64,000 nt of DNA from Bacillus sp. OV322 (GTDB lineage Bacteria; Bacillota; Bacilli; Bacillales; DSM-1321). A program made the translations under genes and the position numbers. Each line of letters starts with the position of its first letter. Positions within the stretch are counted from its first letter, which is position 1. Of this stretch, positions 35,417 through 45,051 are shown piece after piece. The stretch spans positions 62,001-126,000 of the forward strand of contig NZ_FOMA01000004.1 in the NCBI RefSeq assembly GCF_900112495.1, in the 5' to 3' direction. The notes under the pieces are model-generated. The model was not told the DNA's origin, ran no database searches, and saw only the letters and a program-made list of their open reading frames with translations.

Positions 35417-36543
35417 TGGGTTTTCCCCCAGACAACTCTATTCACATAATCAGTATATGATAATATTATTCTCAGAACCTTATCGGATACATTAGGCATA
35501 CTATAATCGCTTACAAGCTTTAATGTGCCATTTTCTTGTGTTTTTAATATTTCCATTCCTTGTAAGACTCTCTCTTTCCTTAATCCAACCATCATAACTG
35601 CTGCTTCTTCCATTGCCTCTGGTCTTTCATGAGTTTGTCTAATATTAAGTGCTCTAAACCCAAGAATTGAAGATTCCTCACTAATTGTTCCGCTATCACT
35701 TAATACTGCTTTCGCCTTAATTTGGAGTTTAACATAATCATTAAACCCTAAAGGCTTCAGAGTTTTAACTAAAGGATTGAACTCAACGCCTTTAATCTCA
35801 ATCATTTTTCTAGTCCTTGGATGAGTACTCAAAATTACTGGCATATTATATTTTTCTGCAATCGCATTTAAACTATCAACTAAATCTAGGAAATTGACTT
35901 CTGAACTAATATTTTCCTCTCTATGAGCTGATACTACAAAGTAATTACCTTCTTTTAGGTCTAATCTTTCTAATACATCCGAACCCTCTATATCGTCTTT
36001 TCTAGAGTTAAGAACTTCAAACATAGGGCTTCCAGTTTTAATAATTCTATCTGAAGGAAATCCCTCTCTAAGAAGACACTCTCTTGCGATATCACTATAG
36101 GTTAAATTAATATCTGCTGTATGATCTACAATTTTTCTATTAGTTTCTTCCGGTACTCTTTGGTCAAAGCATCTATTTCCTGCTTCCATGTGGAATATAG
36201 GAATAAGTCGTCTTTTTGCTGCAATTGCACATAAACAGCTATTCGTATCTCCAAGCACTAAAAATGCATCTGGTTTGACTTCCTCCATAATAGGATCTAT
36301 TTTAACCAGTATATTTCCAATTGTTTCTACTGCTGTCCCGGTAGCTGCATTAAGAAAATAGTCCGGTTTTTTTAAATTAAAGTCTATAAAAAACACTTCG
36401 TTCAACTCATAATCATGATTTTGTCCCGTATGAACAAGTGTATGTTCAATCGCACTTGATTCTTCTAATTTATTTATTACAGCTGACAATCTAATAATCT
36501 CAGGTCTAGTTCCAACAACTGTCATGACTTTTAATTTCTTCAT
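35413..36543 (-). CDS. wecB: Non-hydrolysing UDP-GlcNAc 2-epimerase family (WecB/CapG-like)
   Basis: A 376-residue GT-B-fold epimerase with VVGTRPEIIRLSAV at the start, HTGQNHDYELN, HMEAGNRCFDQRVPEETNRKIVDH and DSGTISEESSILG. Directly behind CapE- and CapF-type genes the likely role is that of CapG: 2-epimerisation to UDP-N-acetyl-L-fucosamine. An alternative is UDP-GlcNAc to UDP-ManNAc. The order CapE, CapF, WecB is the conserved FucNAc cassette. Confidence 0.9.
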   Translation of the reverse strand: MKKLKVMTVVGTRPEIIRLSAVINKLEESSAIEHTLVHTGQNHDYELNEVFFIDFNLKKPDYFLNAATGTAVETIGNILVKIDPIMEEVKPDAFLVLGDTNSCLCAIAAKRRLIPIFHMEAGNRCFDQRVPEETNRKIVDHTADINLTYSDIARECLLREGFPSDRIIKTGSPMFEVLNSRKDDIEGSDVLERLDLKEGNYFVVSAHREENISSEVNFLDLVDSLNAIAEKYNMPVILSTHPRTRKMIEIKGVEFNPLVKTLKPLGFNDYVKLQIKAKAVLSDSGTISEESSILGFRALNIRQTHERPEAMEEAAVMMVGLRKERVLQGMEILKTQENGTLKLVSDYSMPNVSDKVLRIILSYTDYVNRVVWGKTQ

Positions 36544-36546
36544 TTA

Positions 36547-37656
36547 TTATACCTCCACGAAGTAAGTGTCCGGCTTTTCTGAATCAAAACATTCATTTGC
36601 CCACATTACTGTTACGAGCTCTCTCTCTCCTACGTTTACAATTGAGTGTGTATAGCCAGTAGGAATATCCACAACCTGAAACTTTTCCCCACTAACTCTA
36701 TATTCAATAATTTCTTCAGAACCTATCTTTCTAAAGCGAATTAAACCTTCTCCACTAACAACTAAAAATTTCTCGTTTTTAGTATGATGCCAATGGTTTC
36801 CTTTTGTAATCCCAGGCGTTGAAACATTTACAGATACTTGCCCTCTTTCAGGTGTTCTCATAAATTCTGTAAAAGATCCTCTATGGTCGCGATTCATTTT
36901 AAGATCATACGAGAACTGGTCTTTAGGTAAAAAACTTAAATAAGTACTATAAAGTTTCTTAGTTAAAGCATTTTCCATATTAGGAATATCTAAATTTGTT
37001 CTACACTCTTTGAAACTCTTTATAAGGTTAGCCAATTCTCCGAGTTTAATATTTTGTGTCACTGGTACAATACAGAAATCATTTTGTGTTGTGGGATTTC
37101 CCTCTAAAGCTCTTATAAATTCATCTAATACATCATCTATATAACAAAGTTCTAGTTCTGCATCTGGATTGTTTATTTGAATATCTAAACCTCTTGCTAT
37201 ATTATGACAAAATGTTGCTACCACAGTATTATAGTTAGGTTTGCTCCATTTACCAAATAAGTTTGATAGTCGATATACATACACATTTACATCTGTCTCA
37301 TAATAATAATTAAACAATAAATCTTCTCCAGCCTTCTTACTTTTTCCGTAAGGATTAGTCTTTTCTGCTTGTATAGAAGAAGTAAGAAGAACAGGAGCTT
37401 TATTATTATTTTTCATTAATAGCTCTAGTAAATGAGAAGTAAAGCCATAATTACCTTCCATAAATTCATCTTCATCTTCTGGTCTGTTTACACCAGCTAA
37501 ATGAAAGACAAAATCACATTCTTTTGTATACTTTTCAAGTAGAAAAGGTTCACTTTCCCTAGCAAACTCAAATATATCGTCATAACCCTTATTTTTAAGT
37601 TCAGCAATAAGATTTTTTCCCACAAAACCTTTTGCACCTGTTACAAGAATTTTCAT
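36547..37656 (-). CDS. capF: UDP-FucNAc pathway reductase (CapF type), SDR plus cupin
   Basis: A 369-residue bifunctional enzyme. Residues about 1-245 form an NAD(P)-binding short-chain dehydrogenase (VTGAKGFVGKNLIAEL, LTSSIQ, YGKSKKAGE). Residues about 250-369 form a metal-binding cupin (KGNHWHHTKNEKFLVVSG). In CapF the cupin epimerises at C3 and the SDR reduces C4 to give UDP-2-acetamido-2,6-dideoxy-L-talose. It follows CapE by 15 bp and precedes the WecB-type gene by 3 bp. Confidence 0.92.
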   Translation of the reverse strand: MKILVTGAKGFVGKNLIAELKNKGYDDIFEFARESEPFLLEKYTKECDFVFHLAGVNRPEDEDEFMEGNYGFTSHLLELLMKNNNKAPVLLTSSIQAEKTNPYGKSKKAGEDLLFNYYYETDVNVYVYRLSNLFGKWSKPNYNTVVATFCHNIARGLDIQINNPDAELELCYIDDVLDEFIRALEGNPTTQNDFCIVPVTQNIKLGELANLIKSFKECRTNLDIPNMENALTKKLYSTYLSFLPKDQFSYDLKMNRDHRGSFTEFMRTPERGQVSVNVSTPGITKGNHWHHTKNEKFLVVSGEGLIRFRKIGSEEIIEYRVSGEKFQVVDIPTGYTHSIVNVGERELVTVMWANECFDSEKPDTYFVEV

Positions 37657-37671
37657 GATTTACGTACCACC

Positions 37672-38709
37672 TTAGCTCATTACATTAACTTTTTTATTCC
37701 ATTCCTTTAGCTCATTCTTCACATAATCTAATTCAAGTAGTTTTTCTTTAATCTGCTCAACTGTAAGAATTTGTGTATTGTCAGAATTATATTCCGCTAC
37801 AGTAGTAAGTTTTTGATCACCCTCAGCAAAATATTTATCATAGTTAAGATCCCTTTGATCAGCAGGAACCCTGTAAAAGCCAGGTAAATCTTCTGCCTTT
37901 ACATATTCTTCTTTTGTAAGAAGTGTTTCATAGCGTTTTTCACCATGACGAGTTCCAATAATTTTTATTTCATTGTTTACATTAAAGAGCTCCTTTACTG
38001 CTTGAGCAAGGTCACCAATTGTACTAGCCGGAGATTTTTGAACCATAATATCTCCCGCCTCAGCATTTTGGAATGCAAAAACAACTAGCTGGACTGCTTC
38101 TTCTAGACTCATTAAGAACCTTGTCATATTAGGATCTGTAACCGTTAAAGGATCTCCACTTTTAATCTGCTCAATAAATAATGGAATGACTGACCCACGG
38201 GATGCCATTACATTACCGTATCTCGTACCACAGATAAGTGTTTTTTCTGGTGATACTGTTTTTGACTTTGCAACAAAAACCTTTTCCATCATTGCTTTCG
38301 AAACTCCCATTGCATTGATTGGATATGCCGCTTTATCAGTTGATAGGCAAATTACCTTTTGTACTTCATAATCAATAGCAGCTGTTAAAACATTATCAGT
38401 CCCTAGAATATTCGTTTTTACTGCTTCCAATGGGAAGAATTCACATGATGGTACTTGTTTCAGTGCAGCAGCATGAAAAATGTAATCAACTCCGTGCATT
38501 CCATTTTTCACACTTGCTAAATCCCTTACATCTCCAATATAAAACTTTAATTTTTCGTTTTTATACAATTTACGCATATCATCTTGCTTTTTTTCATCAC
38601 GTGAAAAAATTCGAATTTCTTTTATATCACTTTCTAAGAATTTTTCCATGACAGCATTACCGAAGGATCCTGTTCCTCCAGTAATTAATAATGTTTTATC
38701 TTTAAACAT
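37672..38709 (-). CDS. capE: UDP-GlcNAc 4,6-dehydratase/5-epimerase (CapE/PseB type)
   Basis: A 345-residue SDR enzyme with GGTGSFGNAVMEKFL near the start, HAAALKQVPSCEFFP near residue 90 and STDKAAYPINAMGVSKAMMEK, where the catalytic Lys replaces Tyr as in inverting dehydratases. Its product, the UDP-4-keto-L-arabino-hexulose, is the starting point both for CapF (L-FucNAc) and for PseC-type aminotransferases (pseudaminic acid). Both branches have candidate genes in this operon. Confidence 0.9.
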   Translation of the reverse strand: MFKDKTLLITGGTGSFGNAVMEKFLESDIKEIRIFSRDEKKQDDMRKLYKNEKLKFYIGDVRDLASVKNGMHGVDYIFHAAALKQVPSCEFFPLEAVKTNILGTDNVLTAAIDYEVQKVICLSTDKAAYPINAMGVSKAMMEKVFVAKSKTVSPEKTLICGTRYGNVMASRGSVIPLFIEQIKSGDPLTVTDPNMTRFLMSLEEAVQLVVFAFQNAEAGDIMVQKSPASTIGDLAQAVKELFNVNNEIKIIGTRHGEKRYETLLTKEEYVKAEDLPGFYRVPADQRDLNYDKYFAEGDQKLTTVAEYNSDNTQILTVEQIKEKLLELDYVKNELKEWNKKVNVMS

Positions 38710-38719
38710 GCTCTATACC

Positions 38720-39919
38720 TCACTTTTTAAAATGGCTCTCTAGTATCTCAACAGAACGATTTACATTGAAATTTTCTTCTAAATACTTACGACCATTAGC
38801 CCCCATCAAATTCAATCGTTTTGATTTGGACATTTCCTTAGCCTTATTTATAAAAGTTTCTATATCTCCTGACCAAACCCACTCACCACATTCCGCTTCT
38901 TCAATTAGCTCTTTTAAGTCAGTCACTTTATCTGTAGCTGCCAGCACTGGTTTGGCGTACTCCAAATACGATAGGATACGTGAAGGATAATTTGGTATAG
39001 AGAATCGTGGATCTAATACAATCAATCCAACATCACATTCTTTTGTTATCTGTTCATACTCAGTTCTTGGTAGATTTTCAATTACAAGAGCATTGTCAAT
39101 ATCCTTTTCCATTATTGTCTGCTCTAATTTATATCTATCAGTTCCTCTACCAATAAAAAGAAAGTACATGTCTTTCTCATTTTTGCACCCTTCAATAACC
39201 TTGCATAAAAGATCAATATACTGTGGTCTTCCCATATTTCCACCAAATAAAAAAACACAAGGCTCTTTAGGAATCCCAAGCTGCTCTCTCATCCGAAATT
39301 CATTAACATCTATACTGTTTGTCATTTTTTTAGTGTTAGGAAATATCTCGACCTTTGATGAGCTAACCCATGAATTATGATTTAATACGTATTGCAAATT
39401 AGCATTAGACATACACCCTATGTAATCAGCAGTTTGTAATAACTTTTTTTCCTTTGATATAAAAAATCGATGTAATATACCTTTTTCCCTTATAATCTCT
39501 AAATCTACTGCATTTTGAGGGAATATATCTTTGAGCATTAGATATGCTGGGCAGTTGAATTTTCTTTTTGCCCATGCAACCAAGCCCGCATTTGTAACTG
39601 GTGGCGATTCAAATAAAATAAGGTCAAACTCTTTTTTTTCTAAAAACTTTTTAATTCCATTTTTCATAAAACTTGGTATTTTTAATGTTGTGATGCCTTT
39701 TTCTATAAAACCTACATCATAATAGTTACCCGTCACAATACGTAGTACATCAAAACCACGTTCTTTCTTCATTTCTGTATGTTGCTTATTTCTCGCCTGT
39801 TCAGAAACAGCCACTGTGATCTCATTACCAGCTTCATTTAATGCTTCAGCTAAATCTGTATATATAGTAGCCCCCTTAACTGGCTCTGGAAAAGAAGTCG
39901 CAATGTATAGTAATCTCAA
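38720..39919 (-). CDS. Glycosyltransferase family 4 (WbuB-like)
   Basis: A GT-B enzyme of about 399 residues with the start LYIATSFPEPVKGATIYTDLA, the acceptor-side SPPVTNAGLVAW and the donor-site LFGGNMGRPQ. WbuB-like proteins often transfer L-FucNAc and are next to FucNAc pathway genes, as here (11 bp to capE). TTG 39919 with GAGGAGA upstream is the likely start; an in-frame upstream codon at 39949 is less likely. Confidence 0.83.
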   Translation of the reverse strand: MRLLYIATSFPEPVKGATIYTDLAEALNEAGNEITVAVSEQARNKQHTEMKKERGFDVLRIVTGNYYDVGFIEKGITTLKIPSFMKNGIKKFLEKKEFDLILFESPPVTNAGLVAWAKRKFNCPAYLMLKDIFPQNAVDLEIIREKGILHRFFISKEKKLLQTADYIGCMSNANLQYVLNHNSWVSSSKVEIFPNTKKMTNSIDVNEFRMREQLGIPKEPCVFLFGGNMGRPQYIDLLCKVIEGCKNEKDMYFLFIGRGTDRYKLEQTIMEKDIDNALVIENLPRTEYEQITKECDVGLIVLDPRFSIPNYPSRILSYLEYAKPVLAATDKVTDLKELIEEAECGEWVWSGDIETFINKAKEMSKSKRLNLMGANGRKYLEENFNVNRSVEILESHFKK

Positions 39920-39973
39920 AAATATCTCTCCTCGTTTTCTGCCACACACTTTATATAATTTAGTAAAACAACA

Positions 39974-40708
39974 CTATAAATTCCACAAATGATAAACTTG
40001 ATGACATCCTACCTGTTTACAGCCAACTTTATGATAAAAGTTAATAGCCCCCAAGTTTCTAACTTGCGTACCAACTTTAATTACGTTAAAACCTTTTTGA
40101 TGTGCTTCATACTCAACTACCTTAAATAGAGCACTACCAATGCCGCCTTGTGTCTCTTTTCGAGATACAGCAATTAGTTCAATTACACATGAATTATCAA
40201 CATATGAAAATAATAAAAAACCATTTATATCGCCTTTTTTATCACTAGACAATGCATAATACTTGTCAGCCTTTCCAAAAGAATTAATAAGCCATTGTTG
40301 ATAAACTTGATTCCCACCTCGTTTGGCTAATTCAGGATCCTCTGTGAATTTTGAGAACTGGAAATCTGCTATTTCAATGACTTGATCATTCTTTTCTAGT
40401 GCTTGGTGTATAGTTACATTCTTTGGTTTTTCATCTATTCCTACTAGTTTTTTCTCAAATTGTATATTAACATCTCCAAAAAAGGCTGATGTGTCTTTTC
40501 CAATCAACTGTGCATTAATAGGTTCAGAGTTTTTATTAATGATTGATATAAACTCATAATCTTTAAACCTAGTCTTTAATTCAATCCATTCATATAATGT
40601 AAGAGGTAAATTCAGAATAGCTTTAGCACAAGTAACACCAAAAAATTCTGTATCCCAATTCAATTCATTAAAGGTTACCGCATTTTTGAGATTTTCCAAA
40701 AAACTCAC
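39974..40708 (-). CDS. GNAT-family sugar N-acetyltransferase (WecD/PseH/SpsD-like)
   Basis: A 244-residue acetyltransferase. The C-terminal GNAT fold includes VIELIAVSRKETQGGIGSALFKVVEYEA (acetyl-CoA pyrophosphate loop GGIGSAL) and VGTQVRNLGAINFYHKVGC. The N-terminal part resembles WecD (ELNWDTEFFGVTCAKAIL). Located next to the aminotransferase and the sugar transferase, it probably acetylates the amino group of a UDP-4-amino sugar. In most bacillosamine operons this step is done by a left-handed beta-helix enzyme, so the GNAT type points to a PseH/SpsD-like role. Confidence 0.82.
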   Translation of the reverse strand: MSFLENLKNAVTFNELNWDTEFFGVTCAKAILNLPLTLYEWIELKTRFKDYEFISIINKNSEPINAQLIGKDTSAFFGDVNIQFEKKLVGIDEKPKNVTIHQALEKNDQVIEIADFQFSKFTEDPELAKRGGNQVYQQWLINSFGKADKYYALSSDKKGDINGFLLFSYVDNSCVIELIAVSRKETQGGIGSALFKVVEYEAHQKGFNVIKVGTQVRNLGAINFYHKVGCKQVGCHQVYHLWNL

Positions 40709-40711
40709 CCC

Positions 40712-41341
40712 TTACATTCCTAAACCCGTATTTTTGTTTGATTTCGTACTCTTTTTGGTTACAAATACATCTTCACGCTTCAGAACAGATTTAGCTGTTT
40801 TGAAAAATATCTTAATATCGAGCCACCAAGAAAGATGATCGATATAGTAAATATCATTTTGAATTCTTTCTTTCCAAGGCACAGTGTTTCTAAAGTATGC
40901 TTGATTATATCCCGTAACACCTGGCCTAATTTCAAGCTTTCTTTCCTCGTTACCCTTATATATTTCACGATGTTCTGGTAAGTCAGGTCTAGAACCAATT
41001 ATACTCATATCACCCTTAATAATGTTTAACAACTGTGGTGTTTCATCAAGGCTAGTCTTACGGATAAACTTTCCGATCTTAGTTAATCTAGGATCATCTT
41101 CTGCATTAAAAGTTGATCCATCATCATTTCTTAGGTCAGGAGCATTTATTTTCATGGAACGGAATTTATACATTTTAAATACTTTTCCACCCTTACCGAG
41201 CCGGGGCGCATTATAAAAAATTGACCCTTTATCTTGAAAGTAAATGATCGGCCCTATAATCACTAGAATAATAAACCAAAATGGCATGGCTACTAAAGCT
41301 AAGATAAAATCAAATACTCTTTTAAAATAGTTCTTATACAC
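40712..41341 (-). CDS. Initiating sugar-phosphate transferase (EpsL/PglC type)
   Basis: A monotopic membrane enzyme of about 210 residues that puts the first sugar-1-phosphate on undecaprenyl phosphate. One N-terminal helix (DFILALVAMPFWFIILVIIG) is followed by the catalytic part: RLGKGGKVFKMYKFRSM, LDETPQLLNIIKGDMSIIGSRP, RPGVTGY. GTG 41341 with AAGGTGG six bases upstream is likely the start and overlaps the aminotransferase stop; ATG starts lie further upstream. Substrate may be UDP-diNAcBac or another UDP-HexNAc. Confidence 0.88.
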   Translation of the reverse strand: MYKNYFKRVFDFILALVAMPFWFIILVIIGPIIYFQDKGSIFYNAPRLGKGGKVFKMYKFRSMKINAPDLRNDDGSTFNAEDDPRLTKIGKFIRKTSLDETPQLLNIIKGDMSIIGSRPDLPEHREIYKGNEERKLEIRPGVTGYNQAYFRNTVPWKERIQNDIYYIDHLSWWLDIKIFFKTAKSVLKREDVFVTKKSTKSNKNTGLGM

Positions 41342-42572
41342 CTTGTAACCCACCTTGAACATCACTAAGTACTTTTTTTAAATTCTCAACTACATATTTT
41401 ACATCCTCATCACTCAATAGAGTATGAAGCGGAAGTGTGACTTCATTTACATATTGCTTATAAGCATTTGGGTAATCCTGAATATCAAACCCTAAATTCT
41501 TATAAGCCGTAAACATTGGTAATGGCTTATAATGGACGTTACATGCAACTCCAGCTTCAGCCATTTTAATAATAATTTCATTTCTCTGTTCTTCACTAAT
41601 ACCAGGTATTCTTACTAAATAAAGATGACCAGAGGAAGCAAAGTCCTCACAATAATGCCGCAAGCTTTGAATACCTAATGGTAAAAGTGCTCGATTATAC
41701 ATCTCAATAATCTCCCTACGTCTTTCCAACAATTCTTGGTATCTATTAAGTTGTATTAATCCAAAACCGGCCATAATGTCAGTCATATTGCACTTATATG
41801 CTGGATAAATAATGTCATATTCCCATGCGCCTTTTTGTGTTTTAGCAAGTGCATCTTTTGATTGGCCATGAAGGCTATACAACATGAACTGCTTATATAG
41901 CCATAAATCATCTAGACCACTGTCATTTCTCCAAACAACCGCTCCACCTTCAGCAGTTGTAAGATTCTTTACAGCATGAAAAGAGAAACAAGTAAAATCA
42001 GCAACTTGCCCACATTTCAATCCTTTTCTCTCAGCACCAAAGGCATGAGCAGCATCCGTCATAACTATTACTCTATTAAATAACGACTGAATTTCATTGT
42101 TAGGCTTAAACAGGCTTTTCTTACTTTCTACTATTTCATATATAGTATCGTAATTACACATCTTTCCTGCTATATCAACTGGGATGATTGCCTTAGTCTT
42201 TTCTGTAATTGCATCAGCCAATTTTGCATAATCCATTTCAAAAGAATCCGGGGCTGTATCAACTAGTACAATTTTCGCTCCTACATGTTCTATAATTGAA
42301 GCAGATGCCGTATACGTATAAGCTGAAGTAATGACCTCGTCATCCTGCCCTATTCCTAATATGCGAAGAGTTAACTCCATAGCAGCTGTTGCTGAATTTA
42401 AACAAACTGCTTTATTTACACCTACATATTCGGCAATTCTTTTTTCAAATTCTTTAGTTCTAGGTCCCGTAGTAATCCAACCAGACTTTATTGCTTTTAC
42501 AACTTCTTCAATCTCCGCATCGGTGACATCTGGCGGAGAAAAAGGTATATTTCTTAATTCGGTATCAATCAT
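41334..42572 (-). CDS. PLP-dependent sugar aminotransferase (DegT/DnrJ/EryC1/StrS)
   Basis: A 412-residue aminotransferase acting on UDP-4-keto sugars. The start has IPFSPPDVTDAEIEEVVKAI; the PLP lysine lies in FSFHAVKNLTTAEGGAV. It overlaps the sugar-transferase gene by 8 bp. Partners decide its role: with the membrane dehydratase (43203) and the GNAT it could form a UDP-4-acetamido sugar for initiation, and with CapE/PseB-like chemistry it could be PseC or SpsC-like in the nonulosonic acid route. Confidence 0.88.
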   Translation of the reverse strand: MIDTELRNIPFSPPDVTDAEIEEVVKAIKSGWITTGPRTKEFEKRIAEYVGVNKAVCLNSATAAMELTLRILGIGQDDEVITSAYTYTASASIIEHVGAKIVLVDTAPDSFEMDYAKLADAITEKTKAIIPVDIAGKMCNYDTIYEIVESKKSLFKPNNEIQSLFNRVIVMTDAAHAFGAERKGLKCGQVADFTCFSFHAVKNLTTAEGGAVVWRNDSGLDDLWLYKQFMLYSLHGQSKDALAKTQKGAWEYDIIYPAYKCNMTDIMAGFGLIQLNRYQELLERRREIIEMYNRALLPLGIQSLRHYCEDFASSGHLYLVRIPGISEEQRNEIIIKMAEAGVACNVHYKPLPMFTAYKNLGFDIQDYPNAYKQYVNEVTLPLHTLLSDEDVKYVVENLKKVLSDVQGGLQGV

Positions 42573-43202
42573 TTTAATAGCCTCGCTTTACTCAAATTTT
42601 AGATTAAGAGCAATTAAGATATAATTTAGTTTGATAGTACTTAATTAGAATCCAATCAACTACTAACTCACTAAAATTGTTATCTACTTTTGATAGCCAC
42701 CTCGTAATATCTATTCAATCTGCAAGCAAATACGAAATAGGTATTCATTCCTAATTCACCTTTTACCGAGTTTCTTCCTATTTAACATTCAAACGTTTAT
42801 AACCCAGTTCTTTTTCTGAGAGGAAACTAATTATTTAAAAGAAACCGGACAATCTCCTTACTCCTCATCGCTGCCACCACTAATGCCATGAACAAACAAC
42901 ACTTTAGTATATTCATCGTTGATTTCAATTAGTAACTAAGAGTAAACTTTTTCGAAAAATTAAAAGTTGCATACTCTCATACATGATTTTATCTTTTATC
43001 AGGTTTTCCTGTATAAAAAGGCTAAGCAAAATAGTAAAATTAATAATAAGTCTTTCATTTTAACAGAATACCTACTTGTAAAATTTTCCTAAAACAAGTT
43101 TTTTTATAGTAAGTGAATAATATTGTTACCTAACATAACAAACGTCTATACCACAAACTGACTTATATTAATATTTGTAGATTAATAAAGCGCAAAAGTT
43201 AC
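42573..43202. other. 630-bp non-coding gap at the core/sugar-specific boundary
   Basis: No ORF with a credible start. The region separates the conserved upstream genes (wzz, kinase, phosphatase, galU, dehydratase) from the AT-rich sugar-specific genes. It might hold a second promoter; I saw no convincing one. Short T- and A-rich runs only. Confidence 0.5.
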
Positions 43203-45044
43203 CTAAGAAAAGCTAACTGCTTCCCTCATTACCTCTTTCAACCCATCCTTCGTATTCGCAATCTCCACCAGCAGCTTCTTCAAAGTCACGTTATCTTTAT
43301 CTATCAAGCTGGCAATAAACTCATAAAAGATTGGATCATCGACAACAGCTGCTTTTCCAATGTGTATCTTTGGAAATACCTGTTCCGGATGTACTTCATA
43401 TTTGTTGAGCAGTTCTTCATACATCTTCTCCCCTGGTCGGATACCTGAGAATTCAATGCCGATATCTTCTATAGAATAGCCTGACAGTGTGATCAGGTTT
43501 TGGGCAAGGTCAACGATTTTGACGGGCTCTCCCATATCGAGTACAAAGATTTCTCCGCCTCTTGCTAATGACCCAGCTTGAATGACCAGCCTCGATGCTT
43601 CTGGAATAGTCATGAAGTAGCGGGTCATATCCGGATGGGTAACTGTGACCGGACCGCCTGCCTGGATTTGTTTTTTAAACAAGGGAATAACAGAACCCCT
43701 GCTGCCAAGTACGTTCCCGAACCGCACAGCAACGAAATTAGTTTGGCTTTCTCTTGCGAGGTTTTGAATAATCATTTCAGCAATTCGCTTTGTTGCCCCC
43801 ATTACATTAGGCGGGTTAACAGCTTTATCTGTAGAAATCATAACAAAGCTTTTTACTCCAAATGCGTCAGCTGCCTCTGCTACATTTTTAGTACCAAATA
43901 TATTGTTTTTCACTGCTTCCATAGGGTTATATTCCATTAATGGTACATGCTTATGCGCTGCTGCATGATACACTACATCCGGTTTATACTCGCTCATAAC
44001 ATCAAATATACGTACACGGTCCTGTACATCTGCTATAAGTGGAATAAAGTTAATCGTATCGCAATATTTATTCCTTAGTTCCATATCAATTGAATAAATA
44101 CTGTTCTCTCCGTGGCCAAGCAACAGTAGTTTATCTGGATTGAATTTACAGATTTGACGGCATATTTCTGATCCAATTGATCCGCCTGCACCAGTAACCA
44201 ATACTGTTTTTCCAGTTAATTGCTTCGATATTGTACTCAAATCCAGTTCTATTGGCTCTCTTCCAAGTAAATCCTCGACTTCGACATCTCGAATTTGATT
44301 GATGGATACATTCCCTGATGCAAGGTCTTCAATCATTGGCATGGTTTTTGTATTCGCACCTGTCTTTGCGCATTGTTCATAAATTCGTTTCAGCTGCTTT
44401 CTTTTTAACGAAGGAATTGCGATGACAATATTCTCAATAGACATCGTCGCGACTAGATTCGGTATTTCTGAGGTATCCCCTACTACCTTTATATTGTAGA
44501 TTTGCAACTTTAACTTTTTAGGATCATCATCCACAAAAGCAACAGGATATAAATCTGTGTTTGTGCTCTTTAGCAGCTGTCTGGCAATCATGGTACCTGC
44601 CGATCCGGCTCCTATTATTAGCGTGCGTTTTTTATTAGGAGATGAAGTAACATAACGATCTCTAAGAACTCTCCAAGAAAACCTCGACCCTCCAATGAAA
44701 ATAATATGCATCATCCAGGTTAAGCCTAACACTCTAAAGTAAATATCATGATTAATTAGCAATTGGACTAGTGAAGTGGTTACTGCAGAAAAGGTAACTG
44801 CCTTTGCAATGGCTAACAATTCACCTATACTCGCATACTCCCAGGCCTTCTGATACAAACGGTAAATGGAAGCGAATAAATGATGGCTGCATAATAATGT
44901 AATAGAACTAATCCAAACCATTGGGACCGTATAAATATCCATATAAGGGTTGAGGATAAAGTATCCGACGAAAATAGAAAATATAACAATAATGGAATCA
45001 AGTAACACTAACAGTGGTAACCTGCGTCTATAAGCCACTTGCAA
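43203..45044 (-). CDS. Membrane nucleotide-sugar 4,6-dehydratase (EpsC/PglF/CapD type)
   Basis: A 613-residue enzyme: four N-terminal membrane helices (residues about 1-115), a Rossmann domain (LIIGAGSAGTMIARQLL) and the catalytic SDR domain (VLVTGAGGSIGSEICRQI, HAAAHKHVPLMEYNP, STDKAVNPPNVMGATKR with the catalytic STDK). It makes UDP-4-keto-6-deoxy-GlcNAc from UDP-GlcNAc, usually with retention at C5. It is the first sugar-nucleotide gene of the operon, 7 bp after galU. Confidence 0.92.
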   Translation of the reverse strand: MQVAYRRRLPLLVLLDSIIVIFSIFVGYFILNPYMDIYTVPMVWISSITLLCSHHLFASIYRLYQKAWEYASIGELLAIAKAVTFSAVTTSLVQLLINHDIYFRVLGLTWMMHIIFIGGSRFSWRVLRDRYVTSSPNKKRTLIIGAGSAGTMIARQLLKSTNTDLYPVAFVDDDPKKLKLQIYNIKVVGDTSEIPNLVATMSIENIVIAIPSLKRKQLKRIYEQCAKTGANTKTMPMIEDLASGNVSINQIRDVEVEDLLGREPIELDLSTISKQLTGKTVLVTGAGGSIGSEICRQICKFNPDKLLLLGHGENSIYSIDMELRNKYCDTINFIPLIADVQDRVRIFDVMSEYKPDVVYHAAAHKHVPLMEYNPMEAVKNNIFGTKNVAEAADAFGVKSFVMISTDKAVNPPNVMGATKRIAEMIIQNLARESQTNFVAVRFGNVLGSRGSVIPLFKKQIQAGGPVTVTHPDMTRYFMTIPEASRLVIQAGSLARGGEIFVLDMGEPVKIVDLAQNLITLSGYSIEDIGIEFSGIRPGEKMYEELLNKYEVHPEQVFPKIHIGKAAVVDDPIFYEFIASLIDKDNVTLKKLLVEIANTKDGLKEVMREAVSFS

Positions 45045-45051
45045 CCCCTCT

